A DNA stretch of 64,000 nt from contig JAICLZ010000016.1 in the NCBI GenBank assembly GCA_025929535.1, positions 1-64,000 on the forward strand. The letters are read 5' to 3'. Positions 30,431-39,714 of the stretch are shown here, piece after piece. The position numbers were made by a program, and so were the translations under genes. The notes under the pieces are model-generated. The model was not told the DNA's origin, made no database searches, and saw nothing but the letters and a program-made list of their open reading frames with translations. The DNA is from Gemmatimonadaceae bacterium (lineage in GTDB: Bacteria > Gemmatimonadota > Gemmatimonadetes > Gemmatimonadales > Gemmatimonadaceae). Position 1 is the stretch's first letter; every line of letters starts with the position of its first letter.

Positions 30431-31518
30431 CCGGCGAAGCGCGCGATCGAGAACGTCGAGATGTCATGGGGGCTCTGCGCGCCCAGTGCGAGCGCGCCGA
30501 TCGCCTCGCCCGTAATGGGCGCCAGGAGAATCCCGTTCCGACCGTGTCCGCACGCATACAGAAGGCGGGGAACGTCCGGATCGGGACCGAGGATTGGCAG
30601 CCGGTCGGGGGTGAGGGGACGGAGCCCGGCCCAATGCGACAGCAGCTGGATGGGCGTGGAGTCCGGGAGCACGCGCCGGACAATGGCGGTGAGCTCCGCC
30701 AGCCCCTCGGGGGTGGTCTCGTTCACGAATCCGGTGTCCTCCATCGTCGCGCCGATGATCATGCGCTCGCGGGGGGGGCTCCCGTGCGGATTGCGCCTGG
30801 GCACGATGTATCCGCCGCCTCCGTAGATCACGTGGCGGGCGAGCGCCCCGTCGAGCATGAGGAGCTGGCCCCGCACGGGTCGCACCGGAACGGGGCGGGG
30901 AAGCCCCTCGAGCTGGCCGGCCCACGCGCCGGTTGCGACGACGAGCGATCCGCCCTCGACCACGTCCCCATCATCGAGCACTGCGCGGGGGCGGGCGAGA
31001 GCAACGTTGATGGAGCGGGCGGCGGCGTGCACCGGCGTGATGGACCGGCGCGATGCGGCGCGGCGCTGCATGGCCGCGTAGAGCACGACGTTGTCGACCG
31101 AGCCATCCCTGGGGTGACACACGGCGCCCGTGAAGCTGCGGAGCCCGGGCTCGAGCTCGCGCAGCGACTGTGCGTCGATCCACTCGCTGCCGGGAGGGCG
31201 GAGCGCCGGCTCGCCATCCTCCACGAGCTCGAGGATGCCTCGCCGGTCGAAGGGGACGTCGATTCCCGTCTCGTCGCGAAGGGCGCTCAGGAAGACGGGA
31301 TAGAGGTCGCGGCCGGCAACCGCAAAGTTTCGTACAGGGTCGTTCGGGAGCTCCGCACTCTCGGCTCCCGGCGCGAGCATGCCGGCGCCGGCCGGCGAGG
31401 CCTCACCGAAGCGCGTCTCGCCAACCAGGAGCACCGATGCTCCCCGCGCCGATGCTTCGGCGGCGACGGCCAGCCCGACGAGCCCTGCGCCAAGGACTAC
31501 CACATCGGCGGATCTCAC
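30421..31518 (-). CDS. thiO: FAD-dependent glycine oxidase ThiO-like
   Basis: ADVVVLGAGLVGLAVAAEASARGASVLLV; GLRPLTPDRLPILGPDPDVPRLLYACGHGRNGILLAPITGEAIG. Confidence 0.8.
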   Translation of the reverse strand: MRSADVVVLGAGLVGLAVAAEASARGASVLLVGETRFGEASPAGAGMLAPGAESAELPNDPVRNFAVAGRDLYPVFLSALRDETGIDVPFDRRGILELVEDGEPALRPPGSEWIDAQSLRELEPGLRSFTGAVCHPRDGSVDNVVLYAAMQRRAASRRSITPVHAAARSINVALARPRAVLDDGDVVEGGSLVVATGAWAGQLEGLPRPVPVRPVRGQLLMLDGALARHVIYGGGGYIVPRRNPHGSPPRERMIIGATMEDTGFVNETTPEGLAELTAIVRRVLPDSTPIQLLSHWAGLRPLTPDRLPILGPDPDVPRLLYACGHGRNGILLAPITGEAIGALALGAQSPHDISTFSIARFAGVE

Positions 31519-31620
31519 GCGCGCGGCAGCCCGGTGCCCCGCTCCTGAAACACGCGGGCACCGATTCTCGTATCATATGGAGAAGGGAAGAGCAATCGCC
31601 TCGACGGGGAGAACAGGGTC

Positions 31621-31839
31621 ATGCTTCGCACCATTTTCGCAGTCGGCCTCATGGCCATTCTCGGACTCATCGCCCTGAAGTTCATCTTCGGGATTTTTGG
31701 GTTCTTGTTCGCGGTGCTCTTCGTGCTGCTCGTACTCGCGCTCAAGATCGCGGTGGTCGGATTCCTCATCTATCTCGTGATCCGAATCTTGAGCCCCGAC
31801 ACGGCCCGGCGCATCCGCCAAAAGTGGTCAGGTGCGTGA
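31621..31839 (+). CDS. Small (72 aa) hydrophobic membrane protein
   Basis: MLRTIFAVGLMAILGLIALKFIFGIFGFLFAVLFVLLVLALKIAVVGFLIYLVIRIL; very hydrophobic with a basic tail. Confidence 0.6.
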   Translation: MLRTIFAVGLMAILGLIALKFIFGIFGFLFAVLFVLLVLALKIAVVGFLIYLVIRILSPDTARRIRQKWSGA

Positions 31840-31848
31840 GCGCTCGAC

Positions 31849-32170
31849 CTGCATCCGAGCGGAGCACGAATCAAACCATCTGAACGAATCGAACCGGTGC
31901 GCGGCAACGGGCCGAGTGCAGCGAGAAGCGCTCTTCACGCCGGCAGTTTCCAGCCAAAGATCAGTTGCCTTTTTTGCTGAGCGAGCACGCGCGACGGCCT
32001 ACCTGCGGCTTCGCGCATCAGGCTTCTAAGGGTTGTTGCCTTCACCGTTCGTGTCCGTTTGGGTCGTCGCTCCCCAGTTGCCCTGGTCGTTGTGGTCTGG
32101 CGCGCGCGGCTCGAACGATCAACTGCTTTGGATGAAACGACACAAACGGAAACGAACGGACACTTTTCTG
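31849..32170. repeat. Divergent copy B of the interspersed intergenic repeat
   Basis: cacgaatcaaacca (31865-31878) identical to copy D (52385-52398); an inverted fragment cggcagtttccagccaaag resembles the reverse complement of the gactggaaacggcagg block. Confidence 0.45.
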
Positions 32171-32195
32171 CGGCAGCGTGATGCGCGACGAGGAG

Positions 32196-33119
32196 TCAGG
32201 GTTGCGCACCCATCAGTGAAAGCACGCTCCACGCCAGCAGCGGCACCATCAGCTCGTGGTGGCCCGTGATCTCGTAGCCGCGTCCTCCCTCCACCGTGGG
32301 TCGCTGTACGACGTTCACGTGGGGGCGGTAGTGGCGGAGCATGTCGAGATCGGCGGCCGTGAAGCCGGTGGGTCTGCCGTTGCCGAGATTGCGCGCGATG
32401 GTGAGCGCCTTGAGGAAGACCTCCGGCAGCATCACGGCGCTGCCGAGGTTCAGCACGACGCCGCCGTCGTGGAGCGATGGCAGCGAGGCCGCAAAGCGGC
32501 GAAAGTCGCGGTGGCTCGTGTCGCCGATCGCCGCGCCGCTCGCGGCGGGATGTTGGTGGATGATCTCCGCGCCGATCGCCGCATGTACCGTGAGCGGCAC
32601 GCCCAGCTCGCGCGCGCTCGCGAGCAGCGAGAGCTCGGGATGCGCCAGCTCCGCGCCTTGGAGCGCGCGCGCGAGTGACTCGCCCATCCCCCACCGCTCG
32701 CGCTGGCCGCGGATGAAGGCCTCGTTCATCTCGCGTCCCGTCTCCTCCGCCATGCCGAAGGTGCCGTCCCGCAGCCCTGCCTGCACATCCTCGCTCGTGC
32801 CGCCCCAGCGCGTGATCTCGTAGTCGTGAATCGCGGCAGCGCCGTTCATCGCGAGGTGCGTGATGATGCCGCGTCGCATGAAGTCGATGAGGATCGGCGC
32901 GAGTCCCGTCTTCACGACGTGGCCGCCGACCATCACGACGACGCCGCGCTTCCCTGCGGCGTTCGCGATGTCACGTGCGAGCGCGAGGAAGTCGCGCGCC
33001 GCGAGCACGTCGGGGAGCGCGGCGAGGAATGCGGAGAACGAGCGGTCGTCTCCCGGCGGCGTTGCGAACTCCTCCGCGCGCACCTTGTTCGGCCTGCGCG
33101 CGATCGGAACCGTGCGCAC
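32196..33119 (-). CDS. Conserved hypothetical; Rossmann-like, possibly distantly deoxyhypusine-synthase-related
   Basis: KRGVVVMVGGHVVKTGLAPILIDFMRRGIITHLAMNGAAAIHDYEI; GDTSHRDFRRFAASLPSLHDGGVVLNLGSAVMLPEVFLKAL. Family link is uncertain. Confidence 0.6.
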   Translation of the reverse strand: MRTVPIARRPNKVRAEEFATPPGDDRSFSAFLAALPDVLAARDFLALARDIANAAGKRGVVVMVGGHVVKTGLAPILIDFMRRGIITHLAMNGAAAIHDYEITRWGGTSEDVQAGLRDGTFGMAEETGREMNEAFIRGQRERWGMGESLARALQGAELAHPELSLLASARELGVPLTVHAAIGAEIIHQHPAASGAAIGDTSHRDFRRFAASLPSLHDGGVVLNLGSAVMLPEVFLKALTIARNLGNGRPTGFTAADLDMLRHYRPHVNVVQRPTVEGGRGYEITGHHELMVPLLAWSVLSLMGAQP

Positions 33120-33145
33120 CGCGGACAGGTCCGCTTCGGGGGCGC

Positions 33146-33949
33146 TCAGCCCGGAGGGGTCGTCGGGGGCGTGTACGATTTGAGAAAGAGATCGAGGGTT
33201 CTGAGCACCGGCATTTTCGCTTTCAGCTGCACCATGATGCGGCGATCATCGTCCGTCACCCAGATCAGCGCCTCGCCACCCTCGGCGAACAACCCGCCCG
33301 ACTTGATGATCGGCTGCAGGACGATCGTGTTGAACGTCCCCGCGTCCACCTTCACCGTCTCGCGGCGCAGCACCTTCACGATGACCGGATTCTTTTCCGG
33401 CCGGAAGTATCGCGTGAAGGTGTACGTCTGGCCGATGTTGAGCGGAACCATGCGGACGAAATAGAAGAAGGATGCGTCATCGAGAGGCTCGGGGACGCTG
33501 GGCTTCTCCTCGAAGCCGCGCTGGTGAAGCATCGCGCGGTCGGGGTAGATCTCGAAGTAGCGGCTCTTGTGATAGCTCCCCTCGTTGAGCAGCTGATAGA
33601 ACCGGTGCGAGGTCGCGCTCCCGGGCTCGAACCAGCTCTCCAGCCTGTCGTTCACCTTGAAGAACAGAAAGCCGCCCTTGATCTCGAACACGGAATGAAA
33701 GGTGTCGCGCCCGTTGATCGACTCGCTGTCGACGATGGTCATGCTCCCCGTGCCCACCTTCGCACCGCCGACTGCGAGATCGTACACCAGCTTCTCGCCG
33801 ACTCCGAACGGAGGCGCAACGGCGGCCGAGGGCGCAGTGTCCGGGATGGGCGTGGCGGGCATGTCCTGCTGCGCACGCACTGTGGTCACTGCCATCGAGA
33901 GCACTGCCATGACCCCGACTGCGCGGAAAGTCCGCGCGCGGATCGTCAC
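33146..33949 (-). CDS. DUF3108-like periplasmic protein
   Basis: FGVGEKLVYDLAVGGAKVGTGSMTIV...; GTGA overlap with the glycosyltransferase stop. Confidence 0.75.
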   Translation of the reverse strand: MTIRARTFRAVGVMAVLSMAVTTVRAQQDMPATPIPDTAPSAAVAPPFGVGEKLVYDLAVGGAKVGTGSMTIVDSESINGRDTFHSVFEIKGGFLFFKVNDRLESWFEPGSATSHRFYQLLNEGSYHKSRYFEIYPDRAMLHQRGFEEKPSVPEPLDDASFFYFVRMVPLNIGQTYTFTRYFRPEKNPVIVKVLRRETVKVDAGTFNTIVLQPIIKSGGLFAEGGEALIWVTDDDRRIMVQLKAKMPVLRTLDLFLKSYTPPTTPPG

Positions 33950-34698
33950 GTCGTCGTCGCCGGTGCGCGCGGCGCGCGATACGCGACGCCGAAGCGGTAG
34001 AGTGCGACCGCATCGGGGAACCAGCGCACGCGCGTGGCGCGCGGGCGGAGGTCGTAGCGCGGCGCGAGCGGCACGGTCTCGAGGCGGCGGCAGAATTTCG
34101 CCGCCTTGGCGAGCAGCTCGACGTTCGCGGCCCATCCGGCGCTGGCGACGATGCGTGCATCGCCCGCCTCCTTGATCACATCGCGAATGACCGCGATGCG
34201 ATAGAGGCGAAGGGTGCCCAGCGGATCGGAAACCCCATCCACGCGCACGTAGCGGCGCATGAGCCAGGGCGCGATGCGGCGCAGGCGACGGATCTCCCTT
34301 GGCGCCGACGGTGCGGCGGGACCCGCTTCGGCAACCACGCAGTCGACACCGCCGTCGAAGCGCTTCGCGAGCTCGGGGAGGTCTTCGGGGCGATCCGTGA
34401 GATCGCCCTGCATGATGATCATCGCGTCGCGCCGCGGATAGCGAGTGGCCTTCGCGGCCGCGCGCGCGAGGGTATCGAGCGCCGCTCCGTAGCCCTGGCG
34501 CGTCTCGTTCCGCAGCACGGTGAGCGGGAGCACCTTCTCGTACCGGCGCAGCGTCTCCTCGGTGCCATCGGTGCTGCCGTCGTCGAGCGCGATGATCTCG
34601 TACTCGCGGGGATGCGCCTCGAACACCGTCCGGATCCGCCAGAGCAGCAGACCGACCGTTGGGGCTTCGTCGAATGCGGGAATGCAGATGTACAACAT
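33946..34698 (-). CDS. Family 2 glycosyltransferase
   Basis: MLYICIPAFDEAPTVGLLLWRIRTVF...YEIIALDDGSTDGTEETLRRY; IIMQGDLTD. Confidence 0.88.
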   Translation of the reverse strand: MLYICIPAFDEAPTVGLLLWRIRTVFEAHPREYEIIALDDGSTDGTEETLRRYEKVLPLTVLRNETRQGYGAALDTLARAAAKATRYPRRDAMIIMQGDLTDRPEDLPELAKRFDGGVDCVVAEAGPAAPSAPREIRRLRRIAPWLMRRYVRVDGVSDPLGTLRLYRIAVIRDVIKEAGDARIVASAGWAANVELLAKAAKFCRRLETVPLAPRYDLRPRATRVRWFPDAVALYRFGVAYRAPRAPATTT

Positions 34699-34736
34699 GA
34701 TGATGAGTGATACCCGAGACAGGAGCGTGGTTCCGG

Positions 34737-34801
34737 GTGGAACCGCCGTGTGGAACCGCCGTGTGGAACCGCCGTGTGGAACCGCCGTGTGGAACCGCCG
34801 T
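34737..34801. repeat. Perfect 13-bp tandem repeat, 5 copies (gtggaaccgccgt)
   Basis: 34737-34749, 34750-34762, 34763-34775, 34776-34788 and 34789-34801 are identical. Confidence 0.97.
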
Positions 34802-34923
34802 AAGGGAAGATGACCACATCGGGACAAATGAAAAGCCCGACGTTGCCGCGGCGACGCTGGCGCGTTAGCCTGTACGCGTCACGCCGCTGTTCGCGGCGCA
34901 TCCTTCACCATCCGGAGTTGCTC

Positions 34924-36498
34924 ATGGGTCGCAGCGCAGTGCTGCTGCTCCTCGTGGTTCTCGCGATCGTTGCCGGTTGCGCATCGCCGCCGCGATCCGA
35001 GGTTCCTCCCGCGCCCGCGCCCAGTGCCGCCCCGACGATGGTGGATGATCTGCGCCGCGACCTGTTCGCCTTTGCGGACGACTCCATGCTCGGTCGCAGC
35101 GCTGAGACGCCGAACGCCGCGCGCGCCGCGCGGTTCATTGCCGCGAAGCTGCAGGCGGCCGGTGTTGCGCCGGCCGGCGACAGCGGCGGCTATCTGCAGC
35201 GTGTGCCGCTCTCGCGCACGTTCGTGCGTTCGGCGCAGTTCACCATCACGTCGCCCGCGGGTCGCACGTCGCTTCCCTTCGGCTCGCACCTCATTCCTGT
35301 GCCGTCGCTCGGCGAGGGGCTGCCCCTTCCGGTGCTCGAGGCCACGGGTAATCTCGTGTTCGCGGGCTACGGGATCTCGATGCCCGGATACGGGCGCAAC
35401 GATCTCGCGGGGCTCTCGCTCGCGGACAAGGTGGTCGTGTTCGTGAACGATGCGCCGCCCGGGCTCGATTCGGCGCACAGGATTTCGCTGCGCGACCCAC
35501 GTTCGCTCGGCGATCGCCTCGGGGCCATCATGGAACGCCGCCCCGCCGCGATCATCGTGCTCTTCACCGGCAGGCAGGCCAACGAGCTGCCGGCGCTCGC
35601 TGCGGGACTCACCGATTCGTCGCTGCGGCTGCAGCCGGCGCTGGATGGCCCGCGCGTGCTGCCCATGGTGCTCTTCGGAAGCACGAAGGACGCTGCCGCG
35701 CTGCTGCCCGTTGGCTGGCCCTCGAATGATCGTTCGCGCCCGCTCACCGGCCGCTCCTTCGCCGGGAAAGTCGATCTCGTGCAGGATGGGGTTGCGACGT
35801 ACAACGTGGTCGCCGTCATTCCGGGCGCCGACTCGTCGCTCGCGCACACGTACGTCGCCTTCGGAGCACACCTCGATCACATCGGCATTCAGCCGCCGGA
35901 GCATGGCGACTCGATCGCGAACGGCGCCGACGACGACGGCTCGGGAAGCATGTCGCTCGTCGAGATGGCGAGGCGCGCGCAGCGCGAGCCACACCCGAAA
36001 CGCTCGCTGCTGTTCGTGTGGCACACCGGCGAAGAGCTCGGCCTGTTCGGCTCCGAGTGGTTCACGTCGCATCCAACGGTGCCGCTCGATTCCATCGTGG
36101 CGCAGCTCAACGTCGACATGATCGGGCGCAACGATCCCGACTCGCTCTACCTCATCGGACCGCGCTCCGCGCCGAACGGACAGAGCAGCGTGCTCGGCGC
36201 CATCGTGGACTCGGTGAACAGCGCCTCGAGCAGGCCGTTCCTGATCAATCGCGAGTGGGACGCCCCGTCGCATCCGGAGCAGCTGTATTACCGGAGCGAT
36301 CATTACAACTACGCGAAACACGGCATTCCGATCGTGTTCTTCACCACGGGGCTGCACGCCGACTACCACAAGGTCACCGACTCGCCGGACAAGATCGACT
36401 ACGACAAGATGTCGCGCGTGGCCACGCTGATCCTGCGTATCGGAACCGCGCTGGCGAACGCTCCAACCCGCCCGCTTCCGGCAGCGCTCTTGCGTTAG
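34924..36498 (+). CDS. M28 family zinc aminopeptidase lipoprotein with PA domain
   Basis: VAGCASPP lipobox; GAHLDHIG...NGADDDGSGSMSLVEMARRAQ; WHTGEELGLFGSEWF; YYRSDHYNYAKHGIPIVFF. Confidence 0.93.
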   Translation: MGRSAVLLLLVVLAIVAGCASPPRSEVPPAPAPSAAPTMVDDLRRDLFAFADDSMLGRSAETPNAARAARFIAAKLQAAGVAPAGDSGGYLQRVPLSRTFVRSAQFTITSPAGRTSLPFGSHLIPVPSLGEGLPLPVLEATGNLVFAGYGISMPGYGRNDLAGLSLADKVVVFVNDAPPGLDSAHRISLRDPRSLGDRLGAIMERRPAAIIVLFTGRQANELPALAAGLTDSSLRLQPALDGPRVLPMVLFGSTKDAAALLPVGWPSNDRSRPLTGRSFAGKVDLVQDGVATYNVVAVIPGADSSLAHTYVAFGAHLDHIGIQPPEHGDSIANGADDDGSGSMSLVEMARRAQREPHPKRSLLFVWHTGEELGLFGSEWFTSHPTVPLDSIVAQLNVDMIGRNDPDSLYLIGPRSAPNGQSSVLGAIVDSVNSASSRPFLINREWDAPSHPEQLYYRSDHYNYAKHGIPIVFFTTGLHADYHKVTDSPDKIDYDKMSRVATLILRIGTALANAPTRPLPAALLR

Positions 36499-36570
36499 CG
36501 TTCCCCGAGTAACGCGAGCCTCGTGTAGTCGTCACCCAGAGAGGGGGCGAACCACGGGCGCCATCTCGGT

Positions 36571-36586
36571 GTATTGAATTCAATAC
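36571..36586. promoter_or_regulatory. 16-bp perfect palindrome GTATTGAATTCAATAC upstream of the 36599 CDS (candidate operator)
   Basis: Perfect dyad, AT-rich in GC-rich DNA, ends 12 bp before the ATG. Confidence 0.5.
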
Positions 36587-36598
36587 TCAGGGGGACGC

Positions 36599-37330
36599 AT
36601 GCTGCTCGGCAACGTACGCGCATCGCTTACACGGGACGACGCACAGCTGGCGCTTCGTCTGCTTGCGCATGGCGAGGCGCGCGAGCTGGATGTTGCAGAG
36701 ATGCGTCTGCGCGAAGAGGGCATCGACGCGATTCTCGACGACCCCCGCCTGCTCCCGGCCATCATCGAATCGCGCGCCGGCATCCAGGTGTCGGTGCGCC
36801 TGTTCTGGTACGTCGTGGTGCGGCGTGCGCTGTGCCGCGTAGGCGAGGAAGATCGCGCGTTGGCGGATTACGTCGCCGCCATTCTGCTGCACTTCGGCAT
36901 GCGCGGAAGGGCCGAGCGCATTTCGGAGACGGACGACCAGCTGTTCAACACCCTCGCGGAGCTGATGGGCGAGGTCGACACGCCGGACGCGCGGCGCAGC
37001 TTTCTCGTGCGGCAGCATCTCGGGAACTTCGCGCTGTGGTCGAGCGGCATGTTTCCGGACGTCATCGAGCACAAGCGCTGGCGGCGAGGCGGGCCCGATC
37101 TCGACTACTTCGAGGAGATGGGGCGGCGCGGCTTCACCCTCGCGGCGGAGCACCGGCTCGCGCAGGAGCACGGGCTCGACGCGCTGCTGCGCGTGGCCGC
37201 CAGCCGCTTCGCCGCGCTCCGCTGCGCGCTCAACGAGGTCAGCGACACGCTCCTGTTCCCGAATGGAAACTCGCCCGAGCGGCTGATGCGACAGGTGCGC
37301 GCGGAGGCGGCCTGGCGCTGGGTATCCTAG
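36599..37330 (+). CDS. Hypothetical helical protein (243 aa)
   Basis: ORF with typical codon-bias composition and RBS-like aggggg; no recognised domain. Confidence 0.65.
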   Translation: MLLGNVRASLTRDDAQLALRLLAHGEARELDVAEMRLREEGIDAILDDPRLLPAIIESRAGIQVSVRLFWYVVVRRALCRVGEEDRALADYVAAILLHFGMRGRAERISETDDQLFNTLAELMGEVDTPDARRSFLVRQHLGNFALWSSGMFPDVIEHKRWRRGGPDLDYFEEMGRRGFTLAAEHRLAQEHGLDALLRVAASRFAALRCALNEVSDTLLFPNGNSPERLMRQVRAEAAWRWVS

Positions 37331-37443
37331 CGCGCGCTCACGCTTGCGCCCCACCGTAGCGGCTCCCTATCGTTCGCGATGCAACGGCTGATGGAAGTAG
37401 ATATGCGAGATAGGAGTGCGTCGGCCGCGGGCGGGATGCGCCG

Positions 37444-37956
37444 GTGCTGAACGACCCGTCATCGCGTGCGCGCGCACGCATGATGCGCGAAGCGCTCGTG
37501 GACGCGAAGGTCGGCCTGTCGCAGAGTCGCGCCGCACGCGACGCGGTGCGCGCGCAGCTCGAGCGCGAGCGCACGGAGCTCGCCACGGTGCGCAGGCGCG
37601 GCCAGCTCGCGCAGGGAATCAACGACGCCGAGACCGTGCGCCTCGCCCGCGAGTACGAGGGCAGGCATACGGAGCGCATCGCGGTCCTCGAGAAAAAGCT
37701 CGCCGCGCTCGAGCAGGAAGCGGCGCTCGTCGAACGGGAGACCGCGGAGATGACCGCGCAACTCAAGCGACTCACGGGCATGGGCGACGCGGCCGCGCCG
37801 CCAGCTCCGGACACCTCCACGCCCGATGCCGGCGAGAGTCCGGAGGCAAGCGATCTCTCGGAGCTCGATGCGCTCCGTCGCACCGCGGAACGCTCGGCTC
37901 GCGATGCCGACGCCGATCGTCGTCTGGCGGATTTGAAGCGCCGGATGGGCAAGTAG
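37444..37956 (+). CDS. Hypothetical coiled-coil protein
   Basis: Heptad-rich RAQLERERTELATVRRR...AVLEKKLAALEQEAALVERETAEM. Confidence 0.6.
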   Translation: MLNDPSSRARARMMREALVDAKVGLSQSRAARDAVRAQLERERTELATVRRRGQLAQGINDAETVRLAREYEGRHTERIAVLEKKLAALEQEAALVERETAEMTAQLKRLTGMGDAAAPPAPDTSTPDAGESPEASDLSELDALRRTAERSARDADADRRLADLKRRMGK

Positions 37957-38000
37957 GCTCTCGAACGTTGCGACCTGCAGCAGCGAGCTCCCATCGCGAG

Positions 38001-39713
38001 ATGCGCTTCGCATTCGCGACGACGGCGTGCGCCATCGCCCTTGCCCTGTCGTTCGCGCCGCCCGTGCGCGCGCAGGCGGGAAACGCGGTGCGCTGCGAAG
38101 GGCAGATCATCAGCGACATCCAGGTTCAGACGCGGCCGCCGTACTATCCGCGGCACGGCAAGTGGTGGGAATCGCCCATCGGCATTCTCAGCTCGATCCA
38201 TGCGAATACGAAGCCGGACGTCGTGCGCCGCTTTCTGATCGTCGCGCCGGGTCAGCCCTGCGAGGAGCGGCGGCGCAGCGAATCCGAGCGCCTGCTGCGC
38301 GCGCAGCCGTTCATCGCGAACGCGTCCGTCAAGGCGTACGACGATGGGAATGGCGGGGTGATCATCGTCGCGCAGACAACGGACGAGCTGACCACGATCA
38401 TCGACGGCCGCACCTCGGCCTCGAGCCCCTACATCGCGGGGCTCACGCTCGGCGATGGCAACTTCGCGGGCGACGCGAAATACGTGAGCGCGCACTGGGC
38501 CGAGGGAGACTTTCGCGACTATTTCGGCGCCAACTACACGGACTATCAGTTTCTGGGGCATCCATGGCGCCTCGACCTGCAGGGACTGCGTGGCGATGCG
38601 GGGATCAGCACTTGGCTTCTGGGCGCGGCGCATCCCTTTTTCACGGACGAGCAGCGATTCGCCTGGCGTGCCGTGGCGCTCGATCATCAGGACATCTACT
38701 CCTTCCGCCGCTCGAACGACACGTCCGCGAAGATCGATTTCTCGCGCAAGTTCGTGGACATCGGAGGCGTGGTGCGCCTGGGGCAACCGGGAAAACTGAG
38801 TCTCTTCGGCATGAGCCTCTCGAGCGAGGACGACACGCCCGCGCTGCCTCCCGAGCTCACGCCGGGCGTGCCCTACGAAACGCTCATGCAGATTCTCGGG
38901 CGCCACAAGAACGCGCGGCTCAATCTGCTCTGGGGCATTCGCAGCATCGACTTCGTGCGCGTCGATCGCTTCGATGCGCTCACCGCCACGCAGGACGTGC
39001 AGTCGGGATTTCAGCTCTCGACGCTGCTCGGCCGCAGCCTGCAAGTGCTCGGCTCTACGGACGACGACATCTTTCTCGCGACGAATCTGTACGCGGGTGC
39101 GGGGAACCCGGGCACCTTCGCGTACATGCAGGCGACGATGGAGGGGCGAAACAGCTACACCGAAAACAGGTGGGACGGGATCGTCGGCAGCGCGCGCATC
39201 ACGATGTATCAGCGCCTGATGGGATCGCACACGCTCGTCGGCTCGGTGGACTGGGCCGGCATCTGGAATCAGCGCGTACCGGTGCAGCTGCCCCTGGGAG
39301 AGCTCGACGGCGGCGTGCGCGGCTATCACGCCTCTCCCGACGCGGGCAACATTCGCTTCGTGACCCATCTCGAAGACCGCTGGTATCTCGGCAAGATACG
39401 CGATCAGGCGGATGTCGGCATGGCGGCCTTCGGCGACGCTGGCCGCGTGTGGCGCGGCGATGCCCCGCTCGGCTACGGAGTGACGACGCCGCTCAAGTTC
39501 GGTGCAGGGCTGGGCGTGCTCGTGGCCGTTCCCCCCGGCTCCAAGATCACCTACCGCCTCGACATCGCGCGCGCTCTCTCGCACGACCTTCGTGCCGGCT
39601 GGCAATTCCGCGTGAGCTTCGTGAACGCCGACCGCTTCCTCAACCGCGAGCCACGCGACGTACGCTCGGGCCGCGAGCTTGTGACGCCGAACTCCGTTTT
39701 CACGTGGCCCTAG
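38001..39713 (+). CDS. Omp85/BamA-like outer-membrane protein with one apparent POTRA
   Basis: Signal peptide; RCEGQIISDIQVQTRPPYYP POTRA-like start; beta-barrel-like remainder ending GKITYRLDIAR-like and ...FRVSF. Confidence 0.55.
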   Translation: MRFAFATTACAIALALSFAPPVRAQAGNAVRCEGQIISDIQVQTRPPYYPRHGKWWESPIGILSSIHANTKPDVVRRFLIVAPGQPCEERRRSESERLLRAQPFIANASVKAYDDGNGGVIIVAQTTDELTTIIDGRTSASSPYIAGLTLGDGNFAGDAKYVSAHWAEGDFRDYFGANYTDYQFLGHPWRLDLQGLRGDAGISTWLLGAAHPFFTDEQRFAWRAVALDHQDIYSFRRSNDTSAKIDFSRKFVDIGGVVRLGQPGKLSLFGMSLSSEDDTPALPPELTPGVPYETLMQILGRHKNARLNLLWGIRSIDFVRVDRFDALTATQDVQSGFQLSTLLGRSLQVLGSTDDDIFLATNLYAGAGNPGTFAYMQATMEGRNSYTENRWDGIVGSARITMYQRLMGSHTLVGSVDWAGIWNQRVPVQLPLGELDGGVRGYHASPDAGNIRFVTHLEDRWYLGKIRDQADVGMAAFGDAGRVWRGDAPLGYGVTTPLKFGAGLGVLVAVPPGSKITYRLDIARALSHDLRAGWQFRVSFVNADRFLNREPRDVRSGRELVTPNSVFTWP

Positions 39714-39714
39714 A

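Noticed and set aside
34737-34801. CRISPR array
   Set aside because: 13-bp head-to-tail units with no spacers and no cas genes; simple tandem repeat.
34737-34827. Peptide repeat RFHTAVPHGGST encoded across the 13-bp repeat (minus ORFs)
   Set aside because: Only the tandem repeat read in frame; true genes start downstream (GT2 at 34698) and upstream (M28 at 34924).
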